From an uncultured Gammaproteobacteria bacterium (GTDB lineage: Bacteria; Pseudomonadota; Gammaproteobacteria; SZUA-140): a DNA stretch of 39,493 bases. Numbering within the stretch: the stretch's first letter is position 1; each line of letters begins with the position of its first letter. Below are positions 15,825 to 25,119 of this stretch, piece after piece. Made by a program: the position numbers and the translations under genes. The stretch covers positions 1 through 39,493 of the forward strand of contig CALZMY010000121.1 of the NCBI GenBank assembly GCA_945788675.1. Direction: 5' to 3'. Below the pieces are notes generated by a model that saw nothing but the letters and a program-made list of their open reading frames with translations, was not told the origin of the DNA and did no database searches.

Positions 15825-16913
15825 ATGAATATCGATCGTAGCCAAACAGAAGCCCGGACACCCTCATGCAGCCACATAACATCAGGCCTGTTTTTTTTCA
15901 TATTGCTGTTTATTAGCACGCCACTATTACAGGCTGCCGCTGACGAGGTTGAACAGAAAAGCCAGGGCTTTGGCAGTACCTATCAAGAAGCGCTAAACAG
16001 CGCCTTGCTGACAAGCGTACAACAGGTGCGTGGCGTTGAGGCGGGTACCGCTAAAGGGTTACGCTTCGACCTCAATGCGATTTCCGCGGCCGATACCTTT
16101 CTTCACATCGACGGCAAGATTGAACAGACTGTCGATACCTACACCCAAAGCAGAGGGTGGATCAAAAGCTACGCCGTGCTCGATGTGAAAAAACCTAAAA
16201 ATAAAGATGATGCCTGGCAGGTGACCATCAAGGCAGTGATCCCGATGTACAAACAGGCAGTCCCGGATGACAAACGTCAATCCATCGCAGTATTACCATT
16301 TCGTATCGATGGCGTAGCATTTTCTATCGACAACAGCAGCCACTCACCTTCACGGGTAGCAACACAACTCGCCAACGCCATTCAGACCACGCTGGTCAAG
16401 AGTGAACACTACGCCGTGCTCAATCGTAACTTCGGCAGCGAGCTTAATAACGAACAGCAGTTATGGGCATCGGGAAAGGTTAACCCGATCGAAGCAAGCA
16501 GACTGGGCGAACAACTAGGCGCCGACTTCATGCTACTAGGCCGAATTGACCGCTTCACGCTCACCCACAAAAAAAAGGAACTTCATGGCGTTGACTTCGG
16601 TGAACAAAAAGCAGAGGTGGAACTCTCTTATCAACTGATCGAAAGCGCCACTGGTAAGATTATCTGGTCGGATCAGAAACGCTGGTTCAAACCGGTTAAG
16701 AAAAACAAAAATCTCTTCACGCAGGATGATGAACCACACCCGCTCGCCGCTATTATTACCTCCCTTGGCAATGAGGTTGCAACGGATCTTCTTAAGAAAA
16801 CGGCTCCCGCGTCTGCGCTAGAAAAGATAAGTAGCGCAGCTGAACAGGAGGAAGCGCCAATGCCTGAACGGCCACTGACACCGGGTGCTAGTGACAAGCC
16901 TGTTAACTGGTAA
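15825..16913 (+). CDS. CsgG-like / FlgT-like secreted protein
   Basis: A 362-residue exported protein. The signal peptide has a long N-region (about 20 residues), a core F-F-F-I-L-L-F-I and a site near L-Q-A-A-A (about 38). Residues 45-140 (G-F-G-S-T-Y-Q-E-A-L-N-S-A-L, then G-W-I-K-S-Y) resemble the N-terminal domain of flagellar FlgT and LPP20-type proteins. From about 150 (S-I-A-V-L-P-F-R) there is a CsgG-like fold: an NTPase-like start, R-L-G-E-Q-L-G-A-D-F-M-L-L-G-R-I, and G-K-I-I-W-S-D. A Pro-rich acidic tail ends it. No lipobox is seen, so it is probably periplasmic. No curli or flagellar genes are nearby. The fold is moderately sure, the function unknown. Confidence 0.65.
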   Translation: MNIDRSQTEARTPSCSHITSGLFFFILLFISTPLLQAAADEVEQKSQGFGSTYQEALNSALLTSVQQVRGVEAGTAKGLRFDLNAISAADTFLHIDGKIEQTVDTYTQSRGWIKSYAVLDVKKPKNKDDAWQVTIKAVIPMYKQAVPDDKRQSIAVLPFRIDGVAFSIDNSSHSPSRVATQLANAIQTTLVKSEHYAVLNRNFGSELNNEQQLWASGKVNPIEASRLGEQLGADFMLLGRIDRFTLTHKKKELHGVDFGEQKAEVELSYQLIESATGKIIWSDQKRWFKPVKKNKNLFTQDDEPHPLAAIITSLGNEVATDLLKKTAPASALEKISSAAEQEEAPMPERPLTPGASDKPVNW

Positions 16914-16930
16914 GACGAGACTGTAAGGTA

Positions 16931-19900
16931 TTATGTGTTACTGATCGCTGATTTAATCGCCTGCATGAGTTTTTCATTGTCCGTCTGCGACTTGACCAGA
17001 GTCCCTTCCACCTCAACGGCGACCGCATGAGGGGCTTCCTGAGCCGAGAAAACAATCACCGGGGTGTGATGATCCTGACTGTTAAGTGTGGACAAAAGCT
17101 CAAGCCCAGAGCCATCCGGCAATCCAATATCAAGCAGCACTAGATCAAACACTTGATCGTTCGCAAACTGCTGCGCCTGCTTCAGCGTTACGGCATGCAC
17201 CACCTGATACTTATCGCCCAGCAAGGTATCGACGATAACGGTGATATCCGGGTCATCCTCCACATGCAGGAGGCGCCCACCCCTGGCTGCAGCATAGGAC
17301 AAACCTGAACGGATTGATACCAATAGCCTGTTTTCATCGATCGGTTTCTCGATCCAGTCCACCATACTGAACGCATCGCCTTCGACTTCGAGCCGGCCCT
17401 CATTGGCTTTAGCTGATACAACGATGACCGGCAGATTCACGGTAGCCTGATTTTCGCGCAGTTCGTGCAGCAATGTAAGACCGCTACCACCGGGGATCAT
17501 CAGATCCAGCGTAACAGCGTTGTACTGATTATTCTGTATCTGCTGCGTTGCTTCCTGATAGCTGAATGCCTGATGGAAGCGATAACCTTCATTCTCCAGC
17601 ATCATGCTAAGAAGCCTGGAAACATCGTGATCATCCTCAACGATCAACACCAACGGGGTGTCCGAACACGCCTCATCACGGGGCTCTTCAATCCGTTTTT
17701 CTTCAATCCATTGCTGTTCATGCCATATCGGCAGCTCCACATAGAAGGTGGTGCCCCTGCCTTCATCGCTATCAAAACCAATGCTGCCGCCTTGCTTCTC
17801 GACAATCGCTTTGGTGATATTCAGGCCAAGGCCGGTGCCTCCTTTCTGGCGGCTATCCGAACTGTCGGCCTGGGCAAACTTGCTGAATATCCTGGACTTG
17901 AACTCTTCCGGTATCCCTTGGCCATGATCATGCACAGAGATGCGAACACGATCATCTGTTGCCTCGATTGAGATTTCTACCTGATCATCTTTCGGCGAGT
18001 ACTTGGCCGCATTGGACAGCAGATTGGACATCACCTGAATCACCCGTTGTTCATCGATGCAGACAATCACCACATCATCACAGCCGACCTTGAGTTCAAG
18101 GCGAACATCAAGCCGATCGGCATAACCCTTGTTCAACTCTATCGACTGCTGAACGACAGGAATCAAGTTCACCACCTGATTATCAAACTGCATCTTTCCA
18201 GCTGTAATCTTCTCCATATCGAGAATATCGTTAATCAGGTCAATCAACCGTTCACTGTTATTATTGGCGATGCCAAGCAGGGTCTTTGCCTTTTCAGATA
18301 ATTCTCCGGCGGTTCCACCCAGAATGAGGCCCAGAGAACCGCGAATGGATGTCAGTGGCGTGCGCAGCTCATGGCTGACCGTGGAGATAAACTCCTTCTG
18401 CATCTGTTCAATACGTTTGCGCTCGGTGATGTCGCGGGTGATACCGACAAAACGCCGCACGCTATCAATAATCACCTCACTTACCGCCAGCTCCATCGGA
18501 AAGATGGTGCCATCCTTACGCCGACCGGCCACCTCGCGGCCGATGCCGATCACCTTTTTTTCACCGGTTGTGATGTGGTGCTCCAGATAGCCATCATGCT
18601 CGCTGTGATAAGGTTCTGGCATCAGCATCTTCACATTGTTGCCGATCACTTCATCATCGCTGTAACCGAAGATCCGCCTTGCCGCCGGATTGAATGACTC
18701 AACTGTGCCGCGCTCACTGATCGTCATAATGCCATCCACGACATTATCTATGACGGCAGAAAGTCGTTTTGTCTGCGCCGCAACTCTATTCTCCAGTTGC
18801 GCGGTAGACTGTTGCTGATTCTTTGCAAAGGCGTTGATCGCCGAGTACAAGGTGTAAAATTCATCACGCGCCGATGCTGCATCAACACGCACCGTCAAAT
18901 CACCCTCCTGCAGTCGATTAGCTGCTGCGGCCAGATCCACCACCGGCGTCAGTATTCTTCTTGATATAAACCAGACAATCAGTAACAGTGAAAGCAGGCC
19001 AATAAGCAAACTTACGAGTAGCATTTGATTGAGCGCCGTAGCGACATCTGCAAACACCACTTTTTCCGGGACATCCAGCGTCAACAACCAGTAACGGCTG
19101 CGGTCGTGTGGTGAAAAGTATATTTTCTGAAAACCGTCCAGTGCTTTATGGAGGGCATGATGCTTCATATACTGATCCTGCTGGGTGGCGATTTCAGCCA
19201 GCTCCGGTTCAACCATCTGAAGCCTGTAGTCAACCCCCCGCTCCAGGCCGAATGTTTTGCTGGCATCGGCATGTTTGATGTAGTAGCCCCTCTCATCGAC
19301 GATATTACGCTGCACGCCATTGGCTTCGGAGTGGATATTACTGAATAGTCGTTCGGTAGCAAGATTTATCACAATCAAGGCGACCACCTGCTCATCGGCG
19401 TTGTGGACAGGGCTAGCTAATCTCAATACTGGTAGATGCGGCACCTGAATGACACCATGTTCCCTGTTCAGGGTCACATCAGAATAGTAGGCCTCTCCGG
19501 CTTTCAGTTTGATCGTTTCGCTGACATAGAGTGAGTCAGACTTGTTCTGTAGCTCTTCGTCGGCAATCACCACCACATCACCTTCTGCGCTGATTTGCAC
19601 CCTGACCAGTTCATCACCGCTGGCAGCGATATATCGGATCTGTTGATATTCAGAATGATTGGCCAGAAAGGCCGCAAAAATGGTTGTCAGACGTTTACGC
19701 CATTCCTGCAGCGTGTCACCACTTTCAGGATCAACACCGTTATGAGCGCGGGCGCGAACGATGGCCTGGATAGGTGGCACATCATGAAAGGACAGCAAGT
19801 TTCTATGATGATTGTCCAGGGAGCCTTCAATCTCATGTTTAAGCACAGAGAACTTGCTCTGTTCCAGTTCGATGACTTTATGTTCGGCGATACTTTTTGA

Positions 19901-20005
19901 CTGCCAGTAACTGGTAAAACTGGTGACAATTAGGACAAAAAATATCAGCCCGCCCAACACAAGCGTGGTTTTACCCCGGAGCCCTAACCTAAAAAGCTTA
20001 TCCAT
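16931..20005 (-). CDS. Hybrid histidine kinase: Cache-like sensor, HAMP, FixL-like PAS, two REC
   Basis: Inner-membrane signalling kinase of 1024 residues. TM1 is at about 13-33 and TM2 at 328-348, enclosing a large periplasmic sensor with double-Cache features. HAMP follows (350-400), then PAS (about 413-530), HisKA with H-E-L-R-T-P (His545), HATPase_c with N-box N-L-L-S-N-A-A-K and G-T-G-L-G-L (to 760), and two receiver domains: REC1 with D-D at 791-792 and Asp834, REC2 with D-D at 917-918 and Asp959. There is no HPt domain, so phosphate must pass to a separate protein. The PAS carries His470 and Arg490, matching the haem-binding His200 and Arg220 of FixL. No output-regulator gene adjoins it. 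It converges with the CsgG-like gene. Confidence 0.92.
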   Translation of the reverse strand: MDKLFRLGLRGKTTLVLGGLIFFVLIVTSFTSYWQSKSIAEHKVIELEQSKFSVLKHEIEGSLDNHHRNLLSFHDVPPIQAIVRARAHNGVDPESGDTLQEWRKRLTTIFAAFLANHSEYQQIRYIAASGDELVRVQISAEGDVVVIADEELQNKSDSLYVSETIKLKAGEAYYSDVTLNREHGVIQVPHLPVLRLASPVHNADEQVVALIVINLATERLFSNIHSEANGVQRNIVDERGYYIKHADASKTFGLERGVDYRLQMVEPELAEIATQQDQYMKHHALHKALDGFQKIYFSPHDRSRYWLLTLDVPEKVVFADVATALNQMLLVSLLIGLLSLLLIVWFISRRILTPVVDLAAAANRLQEGDLTVRVDAASARDEFYTLYSAINAFAKNQQQSTAQLENRVAAQTKRLSAVIDNVVDGIMTISERGTVESFNPAARRIFGYSDDEVIGNNVKMLMPEPYHSEHDGYLEHHITTGEKKVIGIGREVAGRRKDGTIFPMELAVSEVIIDSVRRFVGITRDITERKRIEQMQKEFISTVSHELRTPLTSIRGSLGLILGGTAGELSEKAKTLLGIANNNSERLIDLINDILDMEKITAGKMQFDNQVVNLIPVVQQSIELNKGYADRLDVRLELKVGCDDVVIVCIDEQRVIQVMSNLLSNAAKYSPKDDQVEISIEATDDRVRISVHDHGQGIPEEFKSRIFSKFAQADSSDSRQKGGTGLGLNITKAIVEKQGGSIGFDSDEGRGTTFYVELPIWHEQQWIEEKRIEEPRDEACSDTPLVLIVEDDHDVSRLLSMMLENEGYRFHQAFSYQEATQQIQNNQYNAVTLDLMIPGGSGLTLLHELRENQATVNLPVIVVSAKANEGRLEVEGDAFSMVDWIEKPIDENRLLVSIRSGLSYAAARGGRLLHVEDDPDITVIVDTLLGDKYQVVHAVTLKQAQQFANDQVFDLVLLDIGLPDGSGLELLSTLNSQDHHTPVIVFSAQEAPHAVAVEVEGTLVKSQTDNEKLMQAIKSAISNT

Positions 20006-20456
20006 GCATCCGCCCCTCTAAGGGATTATAAATACCGAACAAAAAATGTCTGCATATGAGAGGCGAAAAAACAGACACCTCCAATATGTCAAATCTCACA
20101 GTTAACTATCGGCCTCCCCAACACATTATTGATGCAGTAATCCCAAATCCAATGGAAAATATCTACCACCTGCATTTCTCCGCCATTCGCTATCGATCAT
20201 CACAACGAAACGGCACGGCCTATCGGCGACTAGCGGCCCTCGCTTCGCTCTCCATGGCCGCCGACGTCGAATTGTTCAATTCATCTTTGAACATTATTAT
20301 GTTGCAGCGCAAAACCCCAGGGGCGCTTCACATCGGAACACCCAAGAAGTTTTTTAATTCCGAAACAACCCAAAGCGCTGCAACTTTTTTACAGCTACTC
20401 TACAATAGGGCTTTATTTAGCCGCCGTAATGCCTTAATTTATTCAGGAGCCTGTTT

Positions 20457-21293
20457 GTGAAACTCACCACTGCGGAATTCAGAAACTGGGAACATAAGAG
20501 CATCACCCTGCTGGGGATGTCGGGTGTCGGCAAGACACGCCTCTCGACCATGCTGCGTGACAACTGGTTTCACTACTCCGGCGACTACCGCATCGGCACG
20601 CGCTACCTGGATGAGCCGATCCTCGATAACATCAAGCAACAGGCGATGCAGGTGCCGTTTCTGCGCGATCTGCTGCGTACCGATTCGATCTACATTGCCA
20701 ATAACCTTTCGGTCGATAATCTCAAGCCGGTTGCCAGCTTCCTTGGCAAGCTAGGCAACCCTGAACTGGGCGGACTGGCGCTACCGGAGTTCAAACGTCG
20801 TCAGGCGCTGCACCACCAGGCCGAGGTGCTGGCGATGCGCGATGTACCCGAATTTATTAACAAGGCGCAGGAGATCTACGGCTACAATCACTTTATTAAC
20901 GATGCGGGGGGCAGCGTCTGTGAACTCGATGATGACAAGACCCTCAAGCTGCTGAGTGAACACACCCTGATTCTCTACATCAAGGCGACCGAGCAAGATG
21001 AGAAGGCGCTGATCCGCCGTGCCGAACTGGACCCTAAGCCGCTTTACTATCGAGAGGCGTTTCTCGATGAGCAGCTGGCTACCTATATGGAGCAGCGCTC
21101 GCTGCAGTATGTGGCACAGATCGATCCCGATGACTTTGTCCGCTGGGTCTTTCCGCATCTCTTCTATTCACGCATCCCGCGCTACGAAGCGATTGCAGCC
21201 GAATATGGCTACACCTTCACCACCACCGATCTCGCCCAGGTGCAATGCGAACAGGACTTCATCGCACTTGTCGAGCAGGCGTTGCAAGGGTAA
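20457..21293 (+). CDS. P-loop ATPase encoded next to MetA
   Basis: A 278-residue cytoplasmic protein with a Walker A motif G-M-S-G-V-G-K-T at residues 20-27. Start is GTG 20457, with AGGAG about 8 bases upstream. Further family marks cannot be assigned confidently; the stretch F-I-N-D-A-G-G-S-V-C-E-L resembles a Walker B-like or kinase lid region. Small P-loop kinases (shikimate- or nucleotide-kinase fold) look similar. The gene ends 8 bases before metA on the same strand, so they form an operon. I recall such ATPases beside homoserine acyltransferase genes in other proteobacteria, but no function is established. Bases 20006-20456 upstream contain no convincing gene. Confidence 0.75.
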   Translation: MKLTTAEFRNWEHKSITLLGMSGVGKTRLSTMLRDNWFHYSGDYRIGTRYLDEPILDNIKQQAMQVPFLRDLLRTDSIYIANNLSVDNLKPVASFLGKLGNPELGGLALPEFKRRQALHHQAEVLAMRDVPEFINKAQEIYGYNHFINDAGGSVCELDDDKTLKLLSEHTLILYIKATEQDEKALIRRAELDPKPLYYREAFLDEQLATYMEQRSLQYVAQIDPDDFVRWVFPHLFYSRIPRYEAIAAEYGYTFTTTDLAQVQCEQDFIALVEQALQG

Positions 21294-21301
21294 CTGCCGA
21301 T

Positions 21302-22369
21302 ATGCCACTCGTCGCCAATAGCAAACTGCCCACCTTCAAACGCCTTGAGGATATCGGTGAAACGATCATTCCGGGTGACAGCGCTATCCATCAGGATATT
21401 CGTGAGCTGCACATCGGCCTGTTGAATATGATGCCGGACTCTGCCCTTGCAGCGACCGAACGGCAATTTTTTCGTCTCGTCGGTGAATCAAACCAGATTG
21501 CCCAGTTCTATATGCACCCCTTCACGCTAGCTGAACTCCCGCGTGATGAAGTGGGCCGCGCCCACGTGGATCAGTATTACGAGAGCTTTGAAACGATCAA
21601 ACAACAGGGGCTCGATGCATTGATCATCACCGGCGCTAACGTCACCCAGCCTGACCTCGCGATGGAACCCTTCTGGGAACCGCTCGATGAGATCATCGAA
21701 TGGGCCTATGAAAATGTCACTTCGACCCTTTGCTCATGTCTCGCAACCCATGCAGTGATGCAGTCACGTTATGGCAAAAAACGCCACAATATGGGTTTCA
21801 AACGCTGGGGAGTCTACCCTCACTATCTGGTTGATCGTGAACACCCGCTGGTAGCGGACGTCAATACGCGCTTTGATATTCCACATTCACGTTACAACGA
21901 CGTCAGCCGTGGGCAGTTTGAAGCGGCCGGCCTGAAGGTGCTGGTAGAAAGTGCCGCAGCGGGTGTCCATCTCGCTGTTAGCGAAGACCTGTTTCGCATC
22001 GTCTTTTTTCAGGGCCACCCGGAATATGACATCATCAGCCTGTTAAAGGAGTATAAACGCGAAGTAACGCTCTTTATAAATCACCAACGAGATGACTACC
22101 CACCGATACCGGAAAACTACTTCACCCAGCAGAGTGCTGCCATCCTGGAAGAGCACAAAGCGCAGGTGATTGCCGCCATCGCCAACGGGACGCCCCCCCC
22201 ATCACTGCCTGAGGCGCTGATCACAGAACGACTCGATAACACCTGGCATGATACTGCCGAGGCAGTCCTCAACAACTGGATTGGCAAGGTATATCAGCTC
22301 ACCAGCATTAAGCGTAATGAGCCATTTCAGCCTCATATCGACCCTGATGACCCGTTAGGACTTAAGTAA
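21302..22369 (+). CDS. metA: Homoserine O-acyltransferase (MetA family)
   Basis: Activates homoserine with an acyl-CoA in methionine synthesis. Start taken at ATG 21302 (355 residues), 8 bases after the ATPase stop; an in-frame start at 21245 would overlap that gene by 49 bases. The glutamine-amidotransferase-like active site is complete: catalytic Cys146 in S-C-L-A-T-H, then G-H-P-E-Y with His239 and Glu241. The fingerprint G-L-L-N-M-M-P-D starts near residue 39. At the position that is Gly111 (succinyl) in E. coli MetA and Glu111 (acetyl) in acetyltransferases, my ungapped alignment gives Thr, so succinyl or acetyl specificity is open. Length exceeds E. coli MetA (309) by a C-terminal extension. 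Confidence 0.9.
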   Translation: MPLVANSKLPTFKRLEDIGETIIPGDSAIHQDIRELHIGLLNMMPDSALAATERQFFRLVGESNQIAQFYMHPFTLAELPRDEVGRAHVDQYYESFETIKQQGLDALIITGANVTQPDLAMEPFWEPLDEIIEWAYENVTSTLCSCLATHAVMQSRYGKKRHNMGFKRWGVYPHYLVDREHPLVADVNTRFDIPHSRYNDVSRGQFEAAGLKVLVESAAAGVHLAVSEDLFRIVFFQGHPEYDIISLLKEYKREVTLFINHQRDDYPPIPENYFTQQSAAILEEHKAQVIAAIANGTPPPSLPEALITERLDNTWHDTAEAVLNNWIGKVYQLTSIKRNEPFQPHIDPDDPLGLK

Positions 22370-22422
22370 CTGAATTGTCCCAAAATCCCCAGATAATTCC
22401 CTCATCCAATAATTTTATCCTG

Positions 22423-22448
22423 TTCAGGCTTTATTCAGCTTCATTCAG
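22423..22448 (+). promoter_or_regulatory. Three TTCAG direct repeats, candidate response-regulator site
   Basis: TTCAG occurs at 22423-22427, 22434-22438 and 22444-22448, spaced 11 and 10 bases (two followed by CT). Direct repeats about one helical turn apart are typical of OmpR/PhoB-family binding sites. It lies 119 bases before the cytochrome c gene; an OmpR-family regulator is encoded just beyond. Assignment is inference. Confidence 0.4.
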
Positions 22449-22566
22449 CTATCTTGATCTCCAGTGACGGGATATTCCGGTTTTGGGGAACAAGATCGGG
22501 GCTGAGGGTAAATCAGTTCATGCCTTCTTTATTCTGGAGCCTAACCCATAAAATGAGGAGAACACC

Positions 22567-22887
22567 ATGAAACATATTATTTCTGCTGCTGTATTGGCTT
22601 CATCACTGATCGCTGCCCCTGCTATGGCCGATCTGGCCCTGGCAAAGAAGAGCGGTTGCCTGGCATGTCACAGTGTTGAAAAGAAAGTCGTTGGTCCAGC
22701 CTGGAAAGATGTAGCTACTAAATATAAAGGCGATGCCGGTGCAAGAGATGCGATCATCGCAAAAGTTAAGAAAGGCGGTAAAGGTAACTGGACTGAAGTT
22801 ACCGGCGGCATACCGATGCCTCCATACTCACCACGTGTCGCTGATGCAGATATCGAAACATTGGTCGATTTTGTCCTGGGTCTATAA
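22567..22887 (+). CDS. Small class I cytochrome c (c551/c552-like)
   Basis: Periplasmic monohaem electron carrier of 106 residues. The signal peptide is cleaved after A-M-A (residue 21). The haem site is C-L-A-C-H at 31-35 and the axial Met is Met84 in G-I-P-M-P-P-Y, as in the Pseudomonas cytochrome c551 / Hydrogenophilus c552 group. Lys-rich surface (K-V-K-K-G-G-K-G) suits binding to acidic partners. A ribosome site (GAGGAG) is 7-8 bases upstream. A strong terminator follows at 22926-22971, so it is a single-gene unit. Three TTCAG direct repeats lie upstream. Its donor and acceptor are not encoded here. In contrast to the pseudogene at 7.4 kb this cytochrome is intact. Confidence 0.93.
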   Translation: MKHIISAAVLASSLIAAPAMADLALAKKSGCLACHSVEKKVVGPAWKDVATKYKGDAGARDAIIAKVKKGGKGNWTEVTGGIPMPPYSPRVADADIETLVDFVLGL

Positions 22888-22925
22888 CCCGAAATTTTCA
22901 ACAACATCTGAAGTTACATTTTCCA

Positions 22926-22971
22926 AACCTCCGGCCTCACTTTCCCTCCCTCCCTTGGCCGGAGGTTTTTT
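22926..22971 (+). terminator. Rho-independent terminator after cytochrome c
   Basis: AACCTCCGGCC (22926-22936) pairs perfectly with GGCCGGAGGTT (22957-22967) across a 20-base pyrimidine-rich loop and is followed by T-run to 22971. Confidence 0.9.
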
Positions 22972-23055
22972 ATTCCCCCTTCCTTTTTTCACTGTATATA
23001 TGACGGTAAATCCGGTTATGCTTGTGCCTCCGATTCAGGAAGGATTGACTTCGTT

Positions 23056-23733
23056 GTGCGAGTTTTAATTGTTGAAGATGAAACCGAACTGCGGCAACAG
23101 CTGCATAAGCAGTTACAAACGGCAGGCTATGCCGTTGACGTCGCCGAAAATGGGGAAGATGGCTACTATATTGGCACCGAGTACCCCATTGATATAGCGG
23201 TCGTGGATATTGGCCTGCCCAAAATGTCCGGCATCGAGATGGTGCGCTCCCTGCGTGAAGCTGGTAAGGATTTTCCGGTGCTCATCCTGACAGCACGCGG
23301 ACGCTGGCAAGACAAGGTAGAAGGGTTAGAAGCGGGCGCCGATGACTATCTGGTCAAACCGTTCCATATGGAAGAGCTTGAGGCACGCCTCAAGGCACTA
23401 CTGCGGCGTGCCGCGGGAGTGGCACAACCGACCATTACCTCAGGGCCGATTACACTAAGCACCACGCGCCAGGAAGTAAGGCTCAATGACCAGCTACTTG
23501 AACTGACCGCCTATGAGTTCAAGGTACTTGAATACTTGATGCTGCACGCCGGGCAGGTGATCTCTAAGACCACACTGACTGAACATATCTACGCCCAGGA
23601 TTACGACCGTGACAGCAACGTGATTGAGGTATTTGTCGGACGACTGCGGCGCAAACTCGATCCACAGAATCAGATACAGCCGATTGAAACCCTCAGGGGA
23701 CGCGGCTATCGCTTCAACATGATGGGGCCATGA
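23056..23733 (+). CDS. PhoP-like OmpR-family response regulator
   Basis: Two-component transcription factor of 225 residues. Start is GTG 23056 (M-R-V-L-I-V-E-D) with AGGAAGGA about 10 bases upstream. The receiver has the acidic pair E7-D8, phospho-acceptor Asp51 and Lys101 (D-Y-L-V-K-P-F-H), then a winged-helix DNA-binding domain ending E-T-L-R-G-R-G-Y-R-F. It resembles E. coli PhoP, sharing W-Q-D-K-V-E and K-P-F-H, and a downstream kinase with H-S-L-K-T-P supports a PhoP/PhoQ-type pair. Its stop overlaps the kinase start by 4 bases (ATGA). Orthology to PhoP is not proven. Mg2+, pH or peptide sensing is known for PhoQ and only inferred here. Confidence 0.93.
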   Translation: MRVLIVEDETELRQQLHKQLQTAGYAVDVAENGEDGYYIGTEYPIDIAVVDIGLPKMSGIEMVRSLREAGKDFPVLILTARGRWQDKVEGLEAGADDYLVKPFHMEELEARLKALLRRAAGVAQPTITSGPITLSTTRQEVRLNDQLLELTAYEFKVLEYLMLHAGQVISKTTLTEHIYAQDYDRDSNVIEVFVGRLRRKLDPQNQIQPIETLRGRGYRFNMMGP

Positions 23734-25112
23734 AGCAGCCCTCCATCAATATCCGCATGTTGATCGCCGCCAGCTGTATTCTGGCTGGTTTTCTCAGCAT
23801 TACCGCTATCACGCTCGATCGCACCTATCGTGTCAGCACCGAAGATGCCCTCAAGGAACGCATGTTGATTCAGATCACCGTACTGATCTCCGCCATCGAA
23901 CAGGATGATCAGAAAAACATTCGCATGATCCATGCGCTTCCCGAACCGCGTTTCTTCACTCCCGATTCCGGGCTCTATGCCAGAATTATCAAGAACAGTG
24001 GTGAAGTCGTCTGGTCATCGCCATCGATCGTCGGCATTATGATCCCACCACATGCGACTGTCTCTCGCGGCGAGCAAAAATTTGAGCAGATCGTGTCGGC
24101 GACAGGCAAGCCGCTGTTATCGCTCAGCATCGGACTGACATGGGGCGAAGATGATGCCGAAAGCGAAGGCTATACCTTTGTCGTGAGCGAAGACCTCGCG
24201 CGTATCAACCAGCAGGTGAGCGATTTTCGCCATAACCTCTGGGGCTCACTCGGTGGCGTGTCGATAGTCCTGCTACTGATGCTGACTGTGATCCTCCACT
24301 GGGGGCTGGCGCCATTGCGCCGTGCGGCACAGCAGATCAGCGAAGTCGAAGCCGGCATGCACAAGGAGATACGCGGCGAATTCCCCAAAGAGCTCAGCGG
24401 TCTGACCAACAATATTAATGCACTGATCCGCACCAACAGCGAACATGAAGCGCGCTACACGGCGAGCCTTGGGGATCTTGCCCATAGTTTAAAGACCCCG
24501 TTGGCAGTACTGCGCGGCGCTATTGAAGCCTCACGCCCTTCTGTGGAGGTACTGCGTAAAACTACCGAAGAACAGGTACAACGCATGGATCAAATTGTGC
24601 AGTATCAACTGCAGCGTGCAGCCACCTCAGGACGTACCGCACTGACCGCACCGATCAGTCCCGAACGCATTGCAAACCAGGTGATTGCGGCACTCGACAA
24701 GGTTTACGCCGACAAAGGGGTACAGGGGAATCTTGCGGTCACCGCTGAACTCGAACTCCACATCGAAGAAGGCGACCTGATGGAGCTGCTGGGTAACCTG
24801 GTCGACAACGCCTATAAATGGTGCCAAAGACGCGTGGATGTCACCCTGTCACTTGAGTGTCAGGATCCACTGGACGAAAATCCGGCGACGAGGCTATTGA
24901 TTGAAGTGGCCGATGACGGCCCCGGCATCTCCCCGGAACTTGCCGAAAAAGTGGTGCAACGTGGCTGGCGCAGGCGCGACGAGGATGAGATCGATGGACA
25001 TGGACTGGGGTTATCGTTAGTCAGCGACATTGTGAACCTCTATGATGGCGAACTACAGATCAAACAGTCACCACTCGGCGGCGCACTGATTCAGATATAC
25101 CTGCCAACCTGA
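23730..25112 (+). CDS. PhoQ-like sensor histidine kinase
   Basis: Partner kinase of the regulator just upstream, overlapping it by 4 bases. In 460 residues: TM1 about 9-29, periplasmic sensor about 30-170, TM2 about 172-190, HAMP, HisKA with D-L-A-H-S-L-K-T-P (His252), and HATPase_c with N-L-V-D-N-A-Y-K-W, D-D-G-P-G-I and G-H-G-L-G-L-S. The H-S-L-K-T-P phospho-site is the hallmark of the PhoQ group (most kinases have H-E-L-R-T-P). The periplasmic part has acidic patches (E-D-D-A-E-S-E), like PhoQ's metal-binding face; this is suggestive only. It ends 8 bases before the convergent acylphosphatase gene, with no terminator visible between. Confidence 0.92.
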   Translation: MKQPSINIRMLIAASCILAGFLSITAITLDRTYRVSTEDALKERMLIQITVLISAIEQDDQKNIRMIHALPEPRFFTPDSGLYARIIKNSGEVVWSSPSIVGIMIPPHATVSRGEQKFEQIVSATGKPLLSLSIGLTWGEDDAESEGYTFVVSEDLARINQQVSDFRHNLWGSLGGVSIVLLLMLTVILHWGLAPLRRAAQQISEVEAGMHKEIRGEFPKELSGLTNNINALIRTNSEHEARYTASLGDLAHSLKTPLAVLRGAIEASRPSVEVLRKTTEEQVQRMDQIVQYQLQRAATSGRTALTAPISPERIANQVIAALDKVYADKGVQGNLAVTAELELHIEEGDLMELLGNLVDNAYKWCQRRVDVTLSLECQDPLDENPATRLLIEVADDGPGISPELAEKVVQRGWRRRDEDEIDGHGLGLSLVSDIVNLYDGELQIKQSPLGGALIQIYLPT

Positions 25113-25119
25113 AAATATT

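Noticed and set aside
20056..20460. Open frame of 134 codons before the P-loop ATPase
   Set aside because: Composition and residues look random (many Ser, Arg and Asn, no motif), there is no ribosome site, and it overlaps the ATPase start. Treated as non-coding.
23005..23019. PhoP box before the PhoP-like gene (GGTAAA and GGTTAT)
   Set aside because: The half-sites are 9 bases apart instead of 11, and they match the consensus poorly.
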